The position numbers were made by a program, and so were the translations under genes. From positions 75,210-139,209 of the forward strand of contig JALMQS010000893.1 in NCBI GenBank assembly GCA_024734495.1: a DNA stretch of 64,000 nt, read 5' to 3'. The stretch comes from Forficula auricularia (taxonomy: Eukaryota > Arthropoda > Insecta > Dermaptera > Forficulidae). Shown in pieces: positions 45,783 through 54,760 of this stretch. Under the pieces are notes generated by a model. That model was given only the letters and a program-made list of their open reading frames with translations, made no database searches and was not told the DNA's origin. Numbering within the stretch: the stretch's first letter is position 1; each line of letters starts with the position of its first letter.

Positions 45783-46577
45783 AATATATTTTTTTCAGAT
45801 GAAATATTTTATTCTCAAATAAGTATGTTTGCGGAATTTAAAAAAAAATCAGTTTAAAGTAAGTCAATATTCAATTACAAGATTCTACTCAAAATCTAAA
45901 TTAAATGTAAAATTATCACAGATGATAAAATCCCAGAGTTAATTAATAAATTAATAAATTATAGCCGTGAAGCACCCCTTCCCCCACTTGTTTTGAATTT
46001 GGAATATAACTAAATAGTAAAATCCCTTTCTTATGTAATTTGTTGAAATGTTTCAAATTCTTTTTGTTCCAAGGGTCATTACCAACGGCCTAATTCTCAC
46101 TCATTTTGTCTTCTTACATCATACATTTTGCATGCCGATGTCTGATGGCGATTGGGAAAGCGATTTAAGACGACGATGCGAGAGTGTCATAAGAGAAAGT
46201 AAGTAACTAGTAGTAGACACAGCCCAGAATCGGCCTAGTTGTCTCTCTCGAGATCTCTTAAAAATTTCAGAGTGGGGTCTTGCGGTCCTTTACTTCGCAC
46301 TAACCATCACGAAGCTTCCGGCTTTCCCTTCAACCCGCCCCTCTAACTCTCAGCACCCGCCCCTCAAACTTATATCATCACATAGGGAAAACACATACAC
46401 ATACACACACACAAAGATAAAAATAAATTAAAAAAAAATCAACAAAAAAAAAACTATTGAGGTTTGTGTAAATGCAAATAAAGTGTCTTCACGCGCATTG
46501 AACTCACCAATTGAGCAGCACAATAGGGCGGTGCACCATAAGATGAATACCAATTCGCTGCAGCGCCTGGCCGCCAT
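30713..46577 (-). CDS. CDA1: Chitin deacetylase 1 (serpentine-type), five exons
   Basis: Encodes a secreted enzyme that removes acetyl groups from chitin in cuticle and tracheal matrix (family knowledge). The five exons join in frame to 536 aa, the usual CDA1 size. Signal peptide 1-26 (ends VLA before QEEP); CBM14 with six Cys about 42-99; LDL-receptor class A about 119-153; deacetylase domain from about 195. Visible motifs: TFDD 200-203, HSITH 258-262 (metal-binding His), RAPYLRVGG 303-311, GLYFHAAWL 423-431, and C-terminus NDPTGDGFF. The mature enzyme is expected extracellular. The CBM14 segment favours CDA1 over CDA2, but the two are close. Introns 1-4 are 7.56, 5.21, 1.08 and 0.40 kb. Introns 1 and 2 have canonical ends; introns 3 and 4 lack a 3' AG here (see findings). 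Confidence 0.85.
31943..32264 (-). CDS. CDA1: CDA1 exon 4, deacetylase domain start
   Basis: 322 bases encoding NDNDPNRAPPCD through VPQMITITFDDAINNNN to GHEIAVHSI. The catalytic Asp pair (TFDD) and first metal His are here. Donor is AC/GTAAGT. The predicted exon start is preceded by TTTGCG rather than a 3' AG; the coding sequence itself is intact. Confidence 0.88.
33347..33446 (-). CDS. CDA1: CDA1 exon 3, LDL-receptor class A domain
   Basis: 100 bases coding DGFLACGDGACIERGLF... and CTDGSDENTC, with the Ca2+-binding D-x-SDE motif of LDLa. Acceptor CTCAAG before GAC; donor TGCG/GTAAGC, phase 1. Confidence 0.9.
33500..35740. other. CDA1 intron 2 (3' part), no embedded gene seen
   Basis: AT-rich intronic sequence. 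Only low-complexity frames; no terminal repeats recognised. Confidence 0.5.
35750..36007. mobile_element. Foldback with hammerhead-like motif, in CDA1 intron 2
   Basis: Arms AAAGGCAGCCCAAGGATAGT and CACTATCCTTGGGCTGCCTC. The latter block also follows the hammerhead site in the Helitron-like family (CTTGGGCTGCCTTTGCAT), linking the two. The plus-strand hammerhead-like motif lies inside. Confidence 0.65.
35886..35930 (+). ncRNA. Hammerhead-ribozyme-like motif (family 2)
   Basis: CTGAAGA at 35892-35898, one extra A, stem II GGAGGG/CCCCC (one wobble), GAAA at 35916-35919, ACGT palindrome, triplet GTT. GACC before the core pairs with GGTT after it. On the opposite strand to the CDA1 transcript. 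Confidence 0.58.
36384..36816. mobile_element. Long-TIR palindromic element, about 190-bp arms
   Basis: Outer CCCTCCCTAAACATTTC and the inverse. Arms pair through GGCCAAG, TTCGCCAAGAATAATTAAG and TAGATTGTCATTCA. The centre near 36600 is CGTTAGGGTAAATGG. In CDA1 intron 2. Confidence 0.8.
36880..37440. repeat. Four degenerate about 150-bp tandem repeats
   Basis: AACTCTACTATTATGC-type blocks recur near 36953, 37105, 37251 and 37402, each followed by AAATTTTA and then a CCATTTTAGGGGTT-type block. No coding frame. Confidence 0.7.
37904..38445. mobile_element. Foldback with hammerhead-like motif, in CDA1 intron 2
   Basis: Arms ATATTAGGTTGGAGTTG...CACAAGGAGAAA (37904-37953) and the inverse (38401-38445), followed by TTTCACTATAAACCAACAC. 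The loop of about 450 bp has the motif at its left side. Confidence 0.75.
37974..38013 (-). ncRNA. Hammerhead-ribozyme-like motif (family 1)
   Basis: CTGATGA at 38008-38002, extra base, stem II GAG/CTC (differs from GGG/CCC in sister copies but still pairs), GAAA at 37987-37984, AUAUAU palindrome, AUA triplet. CTC pairs with GAG for stem I. Same strand as the CDA1 pre-mRNA. Confidence 0.57.
38656..38945 (-). CDS. CDA1: CDA1 exon 2, chitin-binding CBM14 domain
   Basis: 290 bases with acceptor TTTTTGCAG and donor CAG/GTCAGT. Encodes LAQEEPVKKEESFEVELC... with six Cys and aromatic residues (EWFRL, FFDIEKQTCDW) of a type 2 chitin-binding (peritrophin-A) domain, then PLLYTDEPLCQ. The antisense frame here is a shadow. 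Confidence 0.92.
38999..39665 (+). mobile_element. Near full-length Helitron-like element in CDA1 intron 1
   Basis: 5' part TCTTATGTTATTATATTAAA then CGAGCAATTCTTG and CGAAAACGGCTCTAACGATT. The 3' side ends with a hairpin-like ACCCAGCATAACTCGGT. About 670 bp, no Rep/helicase. An antisense degraded hammerhead site lies at 39397-39435. This copy defines the family architecture used elsewhere in the window. Confidence 0.7.
39685..40350. repeat. Old repeat with GGGCTATTCATAAAATACG start
   Basis: GGGCTATTCATAAAATACGT is a common insect DNA-transposon terminus. It is followed by CAACCAAAATC/CTCAATGCACCAAAACTAC repeats also seen near 40.3 and 62.9 kb. Class not resolved. Confidence 0.4.
40351..40600. 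mobile_element. TIR element (MITE family b, copy 2)
   Basis: AGAGTGTAAACCTGCTAACT and the inverse AGCTAGCAGGTTTACACTAT. The interior matches 21641-21890 (GAAAGAAAAAGAGATGCAGC, TTACGATCGTAA). Confidence 0.8.
41190..41700 (-). mobile_element. Helitron-like family copy
   Basis: Runs from AATATTAATATACACGG through a degraded hammerhead site (CCCTGAAGAAGAATGC, 41236) to the GAGCCCTTTTCGAGAAAT end. Reading sense is minus. Confidence 0.65.
41838..41929. repeat. (CA)n and (ACT)n microsatellites
   Basis: CACACACACACACACA at about 41840 and six or more ACT units at about 41911. Confidence 0.9.
42469..42770. mobile_element. Foldback element, about 58-bp arms
   Basis: AATCACAAAGAGAAACAAAG...CATACACACCTA and its inverse. 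The loop holds GGCC/GGCC then GAAACGTC, a possible decayed hammerhead 3' half. Followed by CTGCTACTCTCGG, the tail of the 8.7 and 44.2 kb family. Confidence 0.7.
43227..43568. mobile_element. Palindrome of about 340 bp with two hammerhead remnants
   Basis: Arms pair from AAGATAAAAGTAAATAAATA inward across TTTACTATG and CTTTGAACCCATCTTCA. Both arms contain the family 1 core with a C-to-T change (TTGAAGA...CCCGAAATATATA), so they are likely inactive. In CDA1 intron 1. Confidence 0.8.
44166..44300 (-). mobile_element. Element unit with hammerhead-like motif (family 3)
   Basis: Plus-strand left part TTGAAGGAGACAATAAAAGA is the same arm found in the hairpins at 6.7 and 8.7 kb. Here it is followed by a minus-strand hammerhead-like motif and ACAAAAACTTTCAATT, suggesting the monomer from which those hairpins were made. 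Confidence 0.6.
44229..44277 (-). ncRNA. Hammerhead-ribozyme-like motif (family 3)
   Basis: CTGAAGA at 44270-44264; stem II AGGGC/GCTCT with an AAA loop; GAAA at 44247-44244; palindrome ACTATAGT; canonical GTC at 44238-44236. Stem I is short (GA/TC). Confidence 0.55.
44384..44620. mobile_element. Foldback element with decayed hammerhead loop
   Basis: AAATTACTAGGTGGTGTTTC...AATAAAAAC and its inverse. The loop contains minus-strand TTGAAGATAGG...CCCAAATATAT, a mutated family 1 core. Confidence 0.65.
45569..45781. repeat. Long poly-T and poly-A tracts
   Basis: A T-run of about 33 near 45569-45602 and an A-run of about 29 near 45753-45781, within CDA1 intron 1. Confidence 0.85.
46130..46507. 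other. GC-richer start of CDA1 intron 1
   Basis: Compositionally like the promoter, unlike the rest of the intron. Contains CTCTCTCGAGATCTC and CCCGCCCCTC repeats. It may hold intronic regulatory sites; none identified. Confidence 0.35.
46508..46577 (-). CDS. CDA1: CDA1 exon 1, signal peptide
   Basis: Seventy coding bases starting at the ATG at 46577: MAARRCSELVFILW, then CTALLCCSI, a hydrophobic signal peptide core. Ends ATTG before donor GTGAGT (phase 1). The final G joins TT of exon 2 to give V, followed by LAQEEP, so the reading frame and signal cleavage context fit exactly. The exon is too short for ordinary ORF calling. Confidence 0.8.
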
Positions 46578-46599
46578 CGCATATACACTCGAAACACTG

Positions 46600-46645
46600 C
46601 CTTTAGTGACGGACGCTCGCGAGTTCCCTGCGCTTTTATACGCGA
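46600..46645 (-). promoter_or_regulatory. CDA1 core promoter (TATA plus initiator-like)
   Basis: TATAAAA at 46640-46634 in a GC-rich context. TCACT (initiator-like) at 46609-46605 places A+1 near 46607, 33 bases downstream, leaving a leader of about 30 bases before the ATG at 46577. Confidence 0.65.
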
Positions 46646-47019
46646 CCTACATCCTCCAGGTTCCCCTCCTTGCTGAAGACATTGCGCGCGCAGCGACACC
46701 TCTTAAGAACAACCCCCACCAGGCTAACAGGTTTAGGGTTTATCACCACCGCGACCTTACCAGCCAGATTCAATTAATTCCTCTTTGAAAACCAGGAAGG
46801 GTTACCCCCACTGCATACCTATGGGTATCTTTTAAAATACTAACATCATATATTTTTTGATAAGGAGAGAATGAGGGAATTTATTGTGTTTTTTCATTAC
46901 CATACAGGCAGGGTATAAGCTAGTTAGTTATTAGGTTATTACTTTACCAAATTTTTGTACACTCTAGCTTACAAACTAGTGTATGAATATCCATAAAAAA
47001 TTTCTCTTATAGTTTTTAG

Positions 47020-47830
47020 TACCTGGGCAGCTGGGCACTGAGCGATGTTCGTTAACTTTTTGCTTCAGTTAAAAGCTATATATTAATCCCCGAACCCACC
47101 ACTCCACCCCAAATCCACCCCCACCCCACCTCAATTCCGCCCTACCCCCGAAATCACTTCCCTCGACCCCCTCCTCCACTGCACCTTCCACATCTCCCCT
47201 CCCCCACCGTCACCTCCACACTCGCCCCCGCCCCCTTACCCAGTTTTTGCATTTCAAGCCTTGTAGTGGCCCACAGATTATGTGTATATCTGTATAGGTA
47301 TATAAATAAATACCGCATAATAATTTTTTTTTAATTAAATAACAATTTTTGAGTTCATTAATTAAATTGCCAAATTCTAATATAGAAATAATATGTTTCT
47401 GGGATTTAAAACTCGATTTTTAATCAATTAAATTTTTTTTTATAAATTTTATTAAACCAATTATTTTACATGAATTTATGCATACATTGTTTTTGAGCTT
47501 CGATTCCGGAGATTACTTCTCCACCATCGAGTGTCCTTGATCATCTTTTAGTCCTTGTTTTTAATAAGAGGAATTTAAAATTAAAAAACCAATTAATAAT
47601 AAAAAGGAAATTGAATAAAAATGTAAATATCCATTTTTTTCGAGACAACCACCTGTGAATAATTATTTCAATTAACAAAAAACCCATCAAAAACAAGTTA
47701 GCCGTAGATGAGACCGTGACAGATCGAATCGCCAACACAAAACCCTCCTAACCCGTGAATTTCATCCAAATCGTTAGAGCCGTTTTCGAGAAACCGATTG
47801 GATATATATAGACAAGATTTGCTCGTTTAA
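47020..47830 (-). mobile_element. Composite Helitron-like copy upstream of CDA1
   Basis: The plus-strand start AGTACCTGGGCAGCTGGGCA, with hairpin relic and TTTTTGCTTCAGTTAAAAGC, is the 3' end in helitron sense. After the C-rich tract, the family blocks resume at about 47590 and end with GAGCCGTTTTCGAGAAACC and CTCGTTTAAAATAATAAG. Confidence 0.65.
47082..47241. repeat. Strand-asymmetric C-rich tract
   Basis: About 160 bases with very few G on the plus strand (CCACCCCAAATCCACCCCCA, CGCCCCCGCCCCC). The minus strand, the CDA1 sense strand, is a series of G-runs able in principle to form G-quadruplexes. It lies about 470-630 bp upstream of the CDA1 start site. Confidence 0.8.
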
Positions 47831-49799
47831 AATAATAAGATTTTTGTATTGATGTTAAGAGCTGATTTGATTTAGCTTGAAATCGAACCCAAAATTGAGT
47901 AGGGGAGGGTTGTTAAAAAATTTTCAAACTAAAAAATATTAAGAAAAATGGAATTTACTATAAAAGAGTTCTATAATAAAAAAAAATGTGTCATTATATC
48001 TTAATGGGAACCAAAATAAGAGAGGGAGGGATGTTCAAAAAATAGAACTATCAATATAAGTCCTGGATCCTTGATCGGATTGTACGAAATTTCGCATATG
48101 CACCCTATACCTATACGACCTTACGGAAATGACTCACTAGGTGACCTAAAAAAGATAGGAAGAGGATGGTTAAAAAAATAAATTAAAATATCAAAATTTT
48201 CAAAGAAAAATCAAAGAAAGCTTACCTATATTTACAATAGAAGAGTCTCACATTTAAAGGGAGATTAATGGGCCCAAAATTAAGAGGGGTGTTCTTTGGT
48301 AAATGATTATAAATTTTTTTATTAAAAATATTAAATATAAGAGAGGGTGTAGCAGGTGTATATATATGTAAATATAAATAGATATATAAATTTTGATGTT
48401 TTCATGCAACATAGGGCCGGTTGTATGTCGCAAAGTAAATGCTTTTAACCACTAACACAGGGTAGATGGTAAATGGCGGGACTGGGATGGCCAATCAGAT
48501 GCCAGGTACTGACAGTACCCCCAACAAAAACACTTTTAGTTTTATTTAAATGTGTTATATTAGTTAAAGTTAACCATTAAAGTTTAATTACCAACAGGTA
48601 ATTTAAATTAAAAACAAGACATTTTATTTTAATGGACATTTTATTACAAAGTTTTTTTTAATCTGACATAAAATTAAAAAATAATAATTTTGTATACTTT
48701 TTGGTAGTTAACCGCGTTCTTCTTACATATTTTTGCGTACCACAAAGGGATACGCGTACCACCGGTTGAGAACCATGGATCTATGCTAAGGTACTAAAAA
48801 TTAAATTAAAAATTGTTAAGTTTCAACCTATAGAAAAAAGAATAATAACTATTTCAAAAGAATAAAAAACATCCTCAAAAAATTCTTTAAAAATAAATTT
48901 CAAAAAATTCTTAAATCCAATCTTATAAATATAAGTTTTTTCATGAAAGATGGCAATACTATTCTAGTAAAGTATAAAATATTAAATACAAGCAACATGA
49001 GTGTAATAATCCGTCAGTTTTCAACCAACCAACACTTATTGTTTATTAGTTGAATAAAAGATTTTTTATTTTTAACTTATTGTTTAATTTGTTTAATGAA
49101 ATGGGAACCGGTGTTTCCAATATGTCAAACAATGGCTGACATTTATAACTTACTATTGTAAATCAATTTAGTGAGTGAGAGAATTCGTAATATGCATTTC
49201 AAAATTATTTTACAATAAAAAAAAGTCTCGTCTCCTTTTGTCTCAGTCATTTATTATCCAATTAATTCCAACCGTCGTCTATCCATGGTCATAAATTCTT
49301 TCGTTTATTAAGGGAATCGACCATATAAAGAGTCAAAAGAATGTACAGAATGGCTTGCATCATTACAAATTAATATTCTTATTATAAATCTTAAATAAAA
49401 AGGTTATTTTGAAGAAAAACAATATATTGGCCTACTTTTATATAAACCGCCAATTCATCCTTAAACGACATTCCTAAAAGGGTTTAAACAGTTGGATAAA
49501 TAACGCCCCCGGTCCCTCTGAAGTGCGGGGGTGCATGCTAACAAGCCAAAAATTAAAACATAGGGGCTTATGGAGGGGTCGAACCCAAAGGGTTTGCGCG
49601 GGAGGGGAGGGGCAAGATGACCTTAGCTACGGCACTGCCAACAGTGCAAAAGGGGATTTTTCAAGATTTTAAAATAATTTTCAGGGAAATCAAATTTGAT
49701 TTTCTTATGAAAATCGAATGATTTTTCATAAGTAGAAATTGTCCTTAAAACAATTTTTCCTCTTGGCCAAGGGTGCAACAAGAAATTTCTATATATCTT
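47831..49799. other. AT-rich stretch with an hAT-like end
   Basis: At 48740-48778 the sequence ACGCGTACCACCGGTTGAGA then ACCATGG matches the inverted end of common hAT elements. The other end was not found. No genes seen. Confidence 0.45.
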
Positions 49800-49910
49800 T
49801 AGAAATCTTATCTTATCTTATTATATTAAACGACCAATTCTTGTATATATGTATATAGAATCGGTTTCTCGAAAACGGCTCTAACGATTTCGCTAAAAAT
49901 TGGTGAACTT
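49800..49910 (+). mobile_element. Helitron-like 5' end fragment
   Basis: ATCTTATCTTATTATATTAAA then CGACCAATTCTTG and CGAAAACGGCTCTAACGATT, then unrelated sequence. Confidence 0.6.
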
Positions 49911-50039
49911 ATCAAGTCTCATGAGTTATGAGTCGCGTATAAATTTTAATCCGATTTAAATAAAGGAAGGAGGTGTAAATGAATCATGCAAAATAAATAT
50001 TTTAATTGTCCATATCTCTGTTTTTTTTTTAATGAAAAT

Positions 50040-50375
50040 GATGAGAGAAGGAGTTACACCAAAAAGGTGAATCCCCTAAAGGCCTGGGTTCGCCCCTCCT
50101 TCGTGAATAGAAGAAGAAGGGTTTTTATGGGCTGGGTAGGGGTCGAAGGTAGCTGTGGATACGGGTCTTAAACAGCTGAAGGTTATAAGTCGCGGGGAAG
50201 ACGGTGGCTGGGATCGAGTTCCAGTCTCTGGGAGTTTGCGTAAGCGCTTGTTCGATTTTTATCCAATTTGACAGCAAAGGGGTGCTGAGCGTTCTAAAAA
50301 ACTCAGTGTTTCTCTTAAAGAGGGCTTTAGGGGGGATAATTGATTTCAGTTCGACTGAACAGACACTGAACATTT
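50040..50375 (-). pseudogene. LINE fragment, RT C-terminus (CR1/Jockey-type)
   Basis: Minus frame 50373-50125 encodes VELKSIIPPKALFKRNTEF and RDWNSIPATVFPATYNL then LFKTRIHSYL, the conserved C-terminal end of the same LINE group as 20-770. Severely 5' truncated. The 5' side on the plus strand joins GTGGACCGATTTCGATGATT of another repeat. Confidence 0.75.
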
Positions 50376-50848
50376 ATTTCTCTTTACCATGTGGACCGAT
50401 TTCGATGATTTTTTTTTGCATTGGGTTCAGTCTAGTTCCCGATTGGTCCCGTTTAAATTTCATTGGCATTGGACTTTTTGTTATGCATGTTTACGTATAA
50501 CTTCTTTGTTTACGGACCGATTTCGATGATTTATTGGAAAGGGGGTACCTAAGAGATGGTCCCATATTAATTTGGTCAAGTTCTGATAATATGATCTATG
50601 ACAAAATAACAGAAATCTACAATTCTATGAGCAAATAATCGAAATTATAATAAATAAAATCTTTTATAAAAAAAATCTTAAAACGTTCATTTAAAACCCG
50701 CTAACGTTTCGAGATAATTTCTATATTTATGAATTAAATTTTATTATCAATTTCTGATTCCTTCGCACGAATCATCTCTTACGAGATGCATGCAAGGTAT
50801 TAACTTAAGTCCAATATTAATAACATCACTAAAAAGAGAAAAATAAAA

Positions 50849-51298
50849 AATAATTTTTAGAAAAAAAATCAAATCGACTTCAAAAAAATTAAATTCAACA
50901 AATAAAATAATAAGAACTCAAAAATCAAATAAAATGCACTAAAAGGTATAAAATAATTATCTAATTTAGTTACAACTAAACGACAAAATTTTTACATGAA
51001 ATCACTTTTTGAAGTCGGTGCTAAACAAACTATATAAGCAAGCTTACGCGATCTTGTCTTCATTACCCACCAAACGTACTAAGTAAGATTCGTCGAGTTC
51101 GTATCATAAAATGTATATGTTTGGCACCGACTTCAAAAAGTGATTTCATGTAACAATTTCATCGTTTAGTTGTAACTAAATTAGATAATTATTTTATACC
51201 TTTTAGTCCATTTTATTTGGTTTTTGAGTTTTTATTATTTTATTTGTTGAATTTAATTTTTTTGAAGTCGGTTTGATTTTTTTTCTAAAAATTATTTT
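50849..51298. mobile_element. Large foldback, about 185-bp arms
   Basis: Sister of 24004-24396. Arms TCGACTTCAAAAAAATTAAA... to CTTTTTGAAGTCGGTGC. The centre again has CCAAACGTACTAAGTAAGAT. Arms also carry ACTAAAAGGTATAAAATAAT. Confidence 0.85.
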
Positions 51299-51668
51299 AA
51301 TTTTTTTTTTAATCAAATTATTAATATAAAAAAAGTCAACTGGTTACGACTTACGCCAGACACAGCTATTGACATAAATAACTGATGTAGGTACCAACCT
51401 TTTTTTCTAGCTCCATGTGACTTGAATTGGCTTGCAGGAAATTCTTTTCTGTAAAAATGGAGTGTCTGGACACCATTTTTTTTTTTCTAATCAACAACAA
51501 CAATATTGCATTACAAAAAAAAAAAAACAGGCAAAAAAACAAACAAACCGAATACCCTCAGGTGTATTTAGTCCGCGCTAACTTCATACATGGCCTCTAC
51601 ACTGTACACTCCAATTCAGCCCTTCTTTTCTAATTTAATAATACATTAATAATTACAATTTAAAGATT

Positions 51669-51876
51669 TAAGGTAAAAGCTCCAGTAGTGGGCCTGTACC
51701 TGTAGTGGGCCAGATGCAAGAAAAGTGAAAAAATTATCTTATCCAACTTTGAAAAATCGCGCTTTATATAGCTCATATATAGCGGTATTTTTCAAAGTTG
51801 GATAAGCTAATTTTTTCACTTTTCTTGCATCTGGCCCACTACAGGTACAGGCCCACTACTGGAGCTTTTACCTTAC
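51669..51876. repeat. Near-perfect palindrome, about 90-bp arms
   Basis: TAAGGTAAAAGCTCCAGTAG...CAACTTTGAAAAATCGCG and its inverse around TATATAGCTCATATATAG. No second copy in the window. Confidence 0.9.
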
Positions 51877-52948
51877 GTAGGTACGTAAATTAAACTAACT
51901 AATAAGAAGGTAGGTCATGGTAAAGATACCGATTCCTTTTTCGAAAAATAACATAAATAATGTGTATAATAAATATTTCAAAAAGTACGGTCTAATGAAA
52001 TCTAGCCCCTCAGACACTCGGAGGAATTGAAATGATCACTCTTGGGAATCAATTTTAAAAACGTTGAAAAAATCGTCGTTGTAAATATGAAGAGAATAAG
52101 GATGCAACTAATACGCAAACTTAATGAAAGTAAAATTAATGTGTCGTTTCTCTTCGATTTAATGTATTTAATTAACGGTATTTTGAGTACTTATGTGCTC
52201 AGACTCCATTAAAAAATAAAGATAAAAACACAAACGTCTCTATTGATTTAAATTAAAAATTGTGAAATATGTTTTGAAATGGATTATATAATAGCAAATG
52301 CACAAACAAATTGAAATGTTAATTCTTTAACGAGCTAAGTAACGCAGTTTAACAAAAGGTTTTATCCAACAATGGATCATAGTAGAGTTTTAGAAGCTGA
52401 TTCTCATGGTGTTTTTCGATTTTTTTACAGCAGGTCCGGATTTTGAGATGTTTTTTTTATCGAAACAATGAAAAAGACCATTGTGGTCTATTCTTGAAAC
52501 GCTATAGATATAGAACGGGTGTTAAATTGTGATGAATGTAATTGAAAGATATTTATAGAACTGCCTCTTTCATCTAGTTCTTTCAACATCATTTTTAGGA
52601 TATCATCATTTGCAGATCATTCACTTCTCAACTCGATTATCGGCCATTGGGTTACAGCTCGTAATTTTATTTATTTTTAATTTTTTTCATATAAAACACT
52701 ATTAGTTAGGTCCCTTTGAAGTCTGGTGAGTAAATAAAAAGCTGTCTTACGAATTTGACGCTTTTTGGTAGGTTTTTATTAGTTCTTTTTTCGTCTCTTT
52801 TTGGGAGAGGGGTTTGTTAACTCTTCTTTCCATTTAGAGATAGGAAAAGCAAGGGTTGGTTTTGAAATTAGACTGGAATAAGGAAATCTCTGCGTTGCTA
52901 AGGTAAATATTTTGTTTATTTTTAAAATAATTTTTTGTTTTTTTTTTT
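51877..52948. other. AT-rich stretch, no gene recognised
   Basis: Includes a donor-like AAG/GTAAAT near 52902 upstream of the small ORF at 52949, but no coding sequence that I can support. Confidence 0.4.
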
Positions 52949-53113
52949 ATGGGTGAAAGGTGTAGTCAATCCAGGGTTGGGACTAGAAGTGGTTGTTTTT
53001 GTTATAAGGATGATTCAGATTGTTATTTAGATTGTAAGGATTTAGGGAAGAATAGTATTAATTTAAATAAGTCTGGTTCCTACAAGTTAGTTAATTCAGA
53101 TATTAATATGTAG
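52949..53113 (+). CDS. Small Cys-rich open frame, unproven
   Basis: A 54-aa frame with Cys at 5, 16, 18, 25 and 29. The central part RSGCFCYKDDSDCYLDC, then KDLGKN, shows a CxC-x6-C-x3-C pattern followed by a GK amidation-like site. A T-rich tract precedes it and TAG or AAG could be a 3' splice site, so it might be an exon of a secreted peptide. No signal peptide is in this frame and no family is identified. Chance ORF is at least as likely. Confidence 0.2.
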   Translation: MGERCSQSRVGTRSGCFCYKDDSDCYLDCKDLGKNSINLNKSGSYKLVNSDINM

Positions 53114-53529
53114 GTTTACATTCATTTGTATAATTTGGCATTGATTTGTGGAACAGTCTATTTATTACTACTTGGGATTATAGTCATATGTCTCCTATGA
53201 TTAAATCAATTATACATTTTGTCAAGTCCTAAAGTCCTAGAGTTGTACAAAATTTTATTTAGCTCTCACAAGCAGAAATTAGCTGAGGAAGAGAGAGGTC
53301 ATACCAAACTTGTTAAGGTTTTGACCAGGTTTCCTTAACAACTTATGGCAAATGCCGGGATGGCTAATGCGTCGTTTGTTCTTCGTATCGGGGTTTTTTC
53401 CTCGGAATTTTTAAAATACTTTTTGCCTTTTGATGGAAATCTTTGGTCATGTTATTTGTTAATGAGCATATATTTCTATTTTTTTTTTTTTTTTTTTTAC
53501 TTTTTTATTATTTGTTAAATTGTTGTAGT

Positions 53530-53655
53530 TAATTTGTATTGATGTTTGTTAATGTATTGTAGCTAGATTGTATTGATGTTTGGAGGACATAGCCACCGAG
53601 GACTTGTGCCTCTAAGCAGGTCGAGGAATAAAGATTTATTTAATTATTTATTTGT
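53530..53655 (+). mobile_element. Possible LINE 3' tail
   Basis: GACTTGTGCCTCTAAGCAGG then AATAAAGATTTATTTAATTA resembles the 3' UTR and simple-repeat tail of CR1/Jockey-type LINEs. No RT frame precedes it. Confidence 0.35.
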
Positions 53656-54057
53656 GTCGTGGGCCGTAATTTGCAAGCCCTGTCTTATACTATTCAATGA
53701 GAAATTCTTGTTTATATAAAGGGTGTCCCTTATCACAACGATAAACCTTAAACAGGAGATAGGCCACTTTATGACGGTCCAGATCCCAAAAATATTTTTT
53801 AATAAAAGTGTCATAGTTTTCGAGTTATAAGGATGTTTTTTTTTTTTTTGAAAATGGTGAAAATCGCTACCCTGCTTTAAATAATGAGATTCTGTGGCTA
53901 CAAATTTACATATTTTATTATTCTAATTTTTGTTACACAATCCTAAATAATCCTGTTATACATAGACGAGAATTCAAAATAAAACGATACTTTTACGAGT
54001 ACTATACTTTTGGAGAAAAAAATATTTTTTCCGGACTTATTTTTTAAAAAATTTTCA

Positions 54058-54591
54058 TCAGCTAACTTTGAATCATCTTTAATATAAAAAACAGTCTAGT
54101 TAACTAGCTTGGCAAGTTATTAAAAAATTGGCCCATTTAGTGGAGATCTCAAAATGGCACAGCACTGTGTACTTCCTTCTTTAGAAAAAAATGTTTATAT
54201 TTTTTTGGCAAAATTAGCTAATTTAAAAACATTTTGATATTGTTTTTTTATTTTAAATGTTAATTAATTATGTCGCATCTTAACAGAACTAATCTTTGGC
54301 TATTATAGACATTAAAATATAGCTATTTATTAATAGTGCCATTAATAGTCAAAGTTTAGTTCAATTAAGATGTTTAAATTAACATATTAAATATAAAAAC
54401 ACCATCAAAATATGTATTTAAATTGCCAAATTTTGACAAAATAATAACAAATATTTATTTTTTCTAAAAAAGGAAGTACAAAGTGCTGTAGCATTTTGAA
54501 ATTTTGATTGAATGGGCCAATTTTTTAAATAATTTGCCATGCTTGTTTACTAGACCTTTTTTTACATTAAAGATGATTAAAAGTTAGCTGT
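54058..54591. mobile_element. Large imperfect palindrome, about 260-bp arms
   Basis: Arms CAGCTAACTTTGAATCATCT...AAGTACACAGTG-type sequence and the inverse, centred near 54330 (TTATTAATAGTGCCATTAAT). Left flank GGGTGTCCCTTATCA near 53720 is a common TE-terminal motif. Confidence 0.7.
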
Positions 54592-54760
54592 TCAAAACTA
54601 TATTAAAGATTATACCATAGTGGCACTAGTTGAAATATGTATATTAATTCCTACTCGTATCTTATTTTAAGTTCTAATATTTAAATATCGAATAAAATCC
54701 CTAATGAGAAATCAGTGAGGTTGTCCACTACTTGAGGCAAATAAACATATAGGTACATAT

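Noticed and set aside
46483..46788. 101-aa plus and 81-aa minus frames
   Set aside because: GC-rich promoter and first-exon region; the real coding sequence is the 70-base minus-strand exon in another frame.
52949..53113. Endothelin-like peptide gene
   Set aside because: Cys spacing differs by one residue, no precursor features in frame, no supporting exon; kept only as an unproven ORF.
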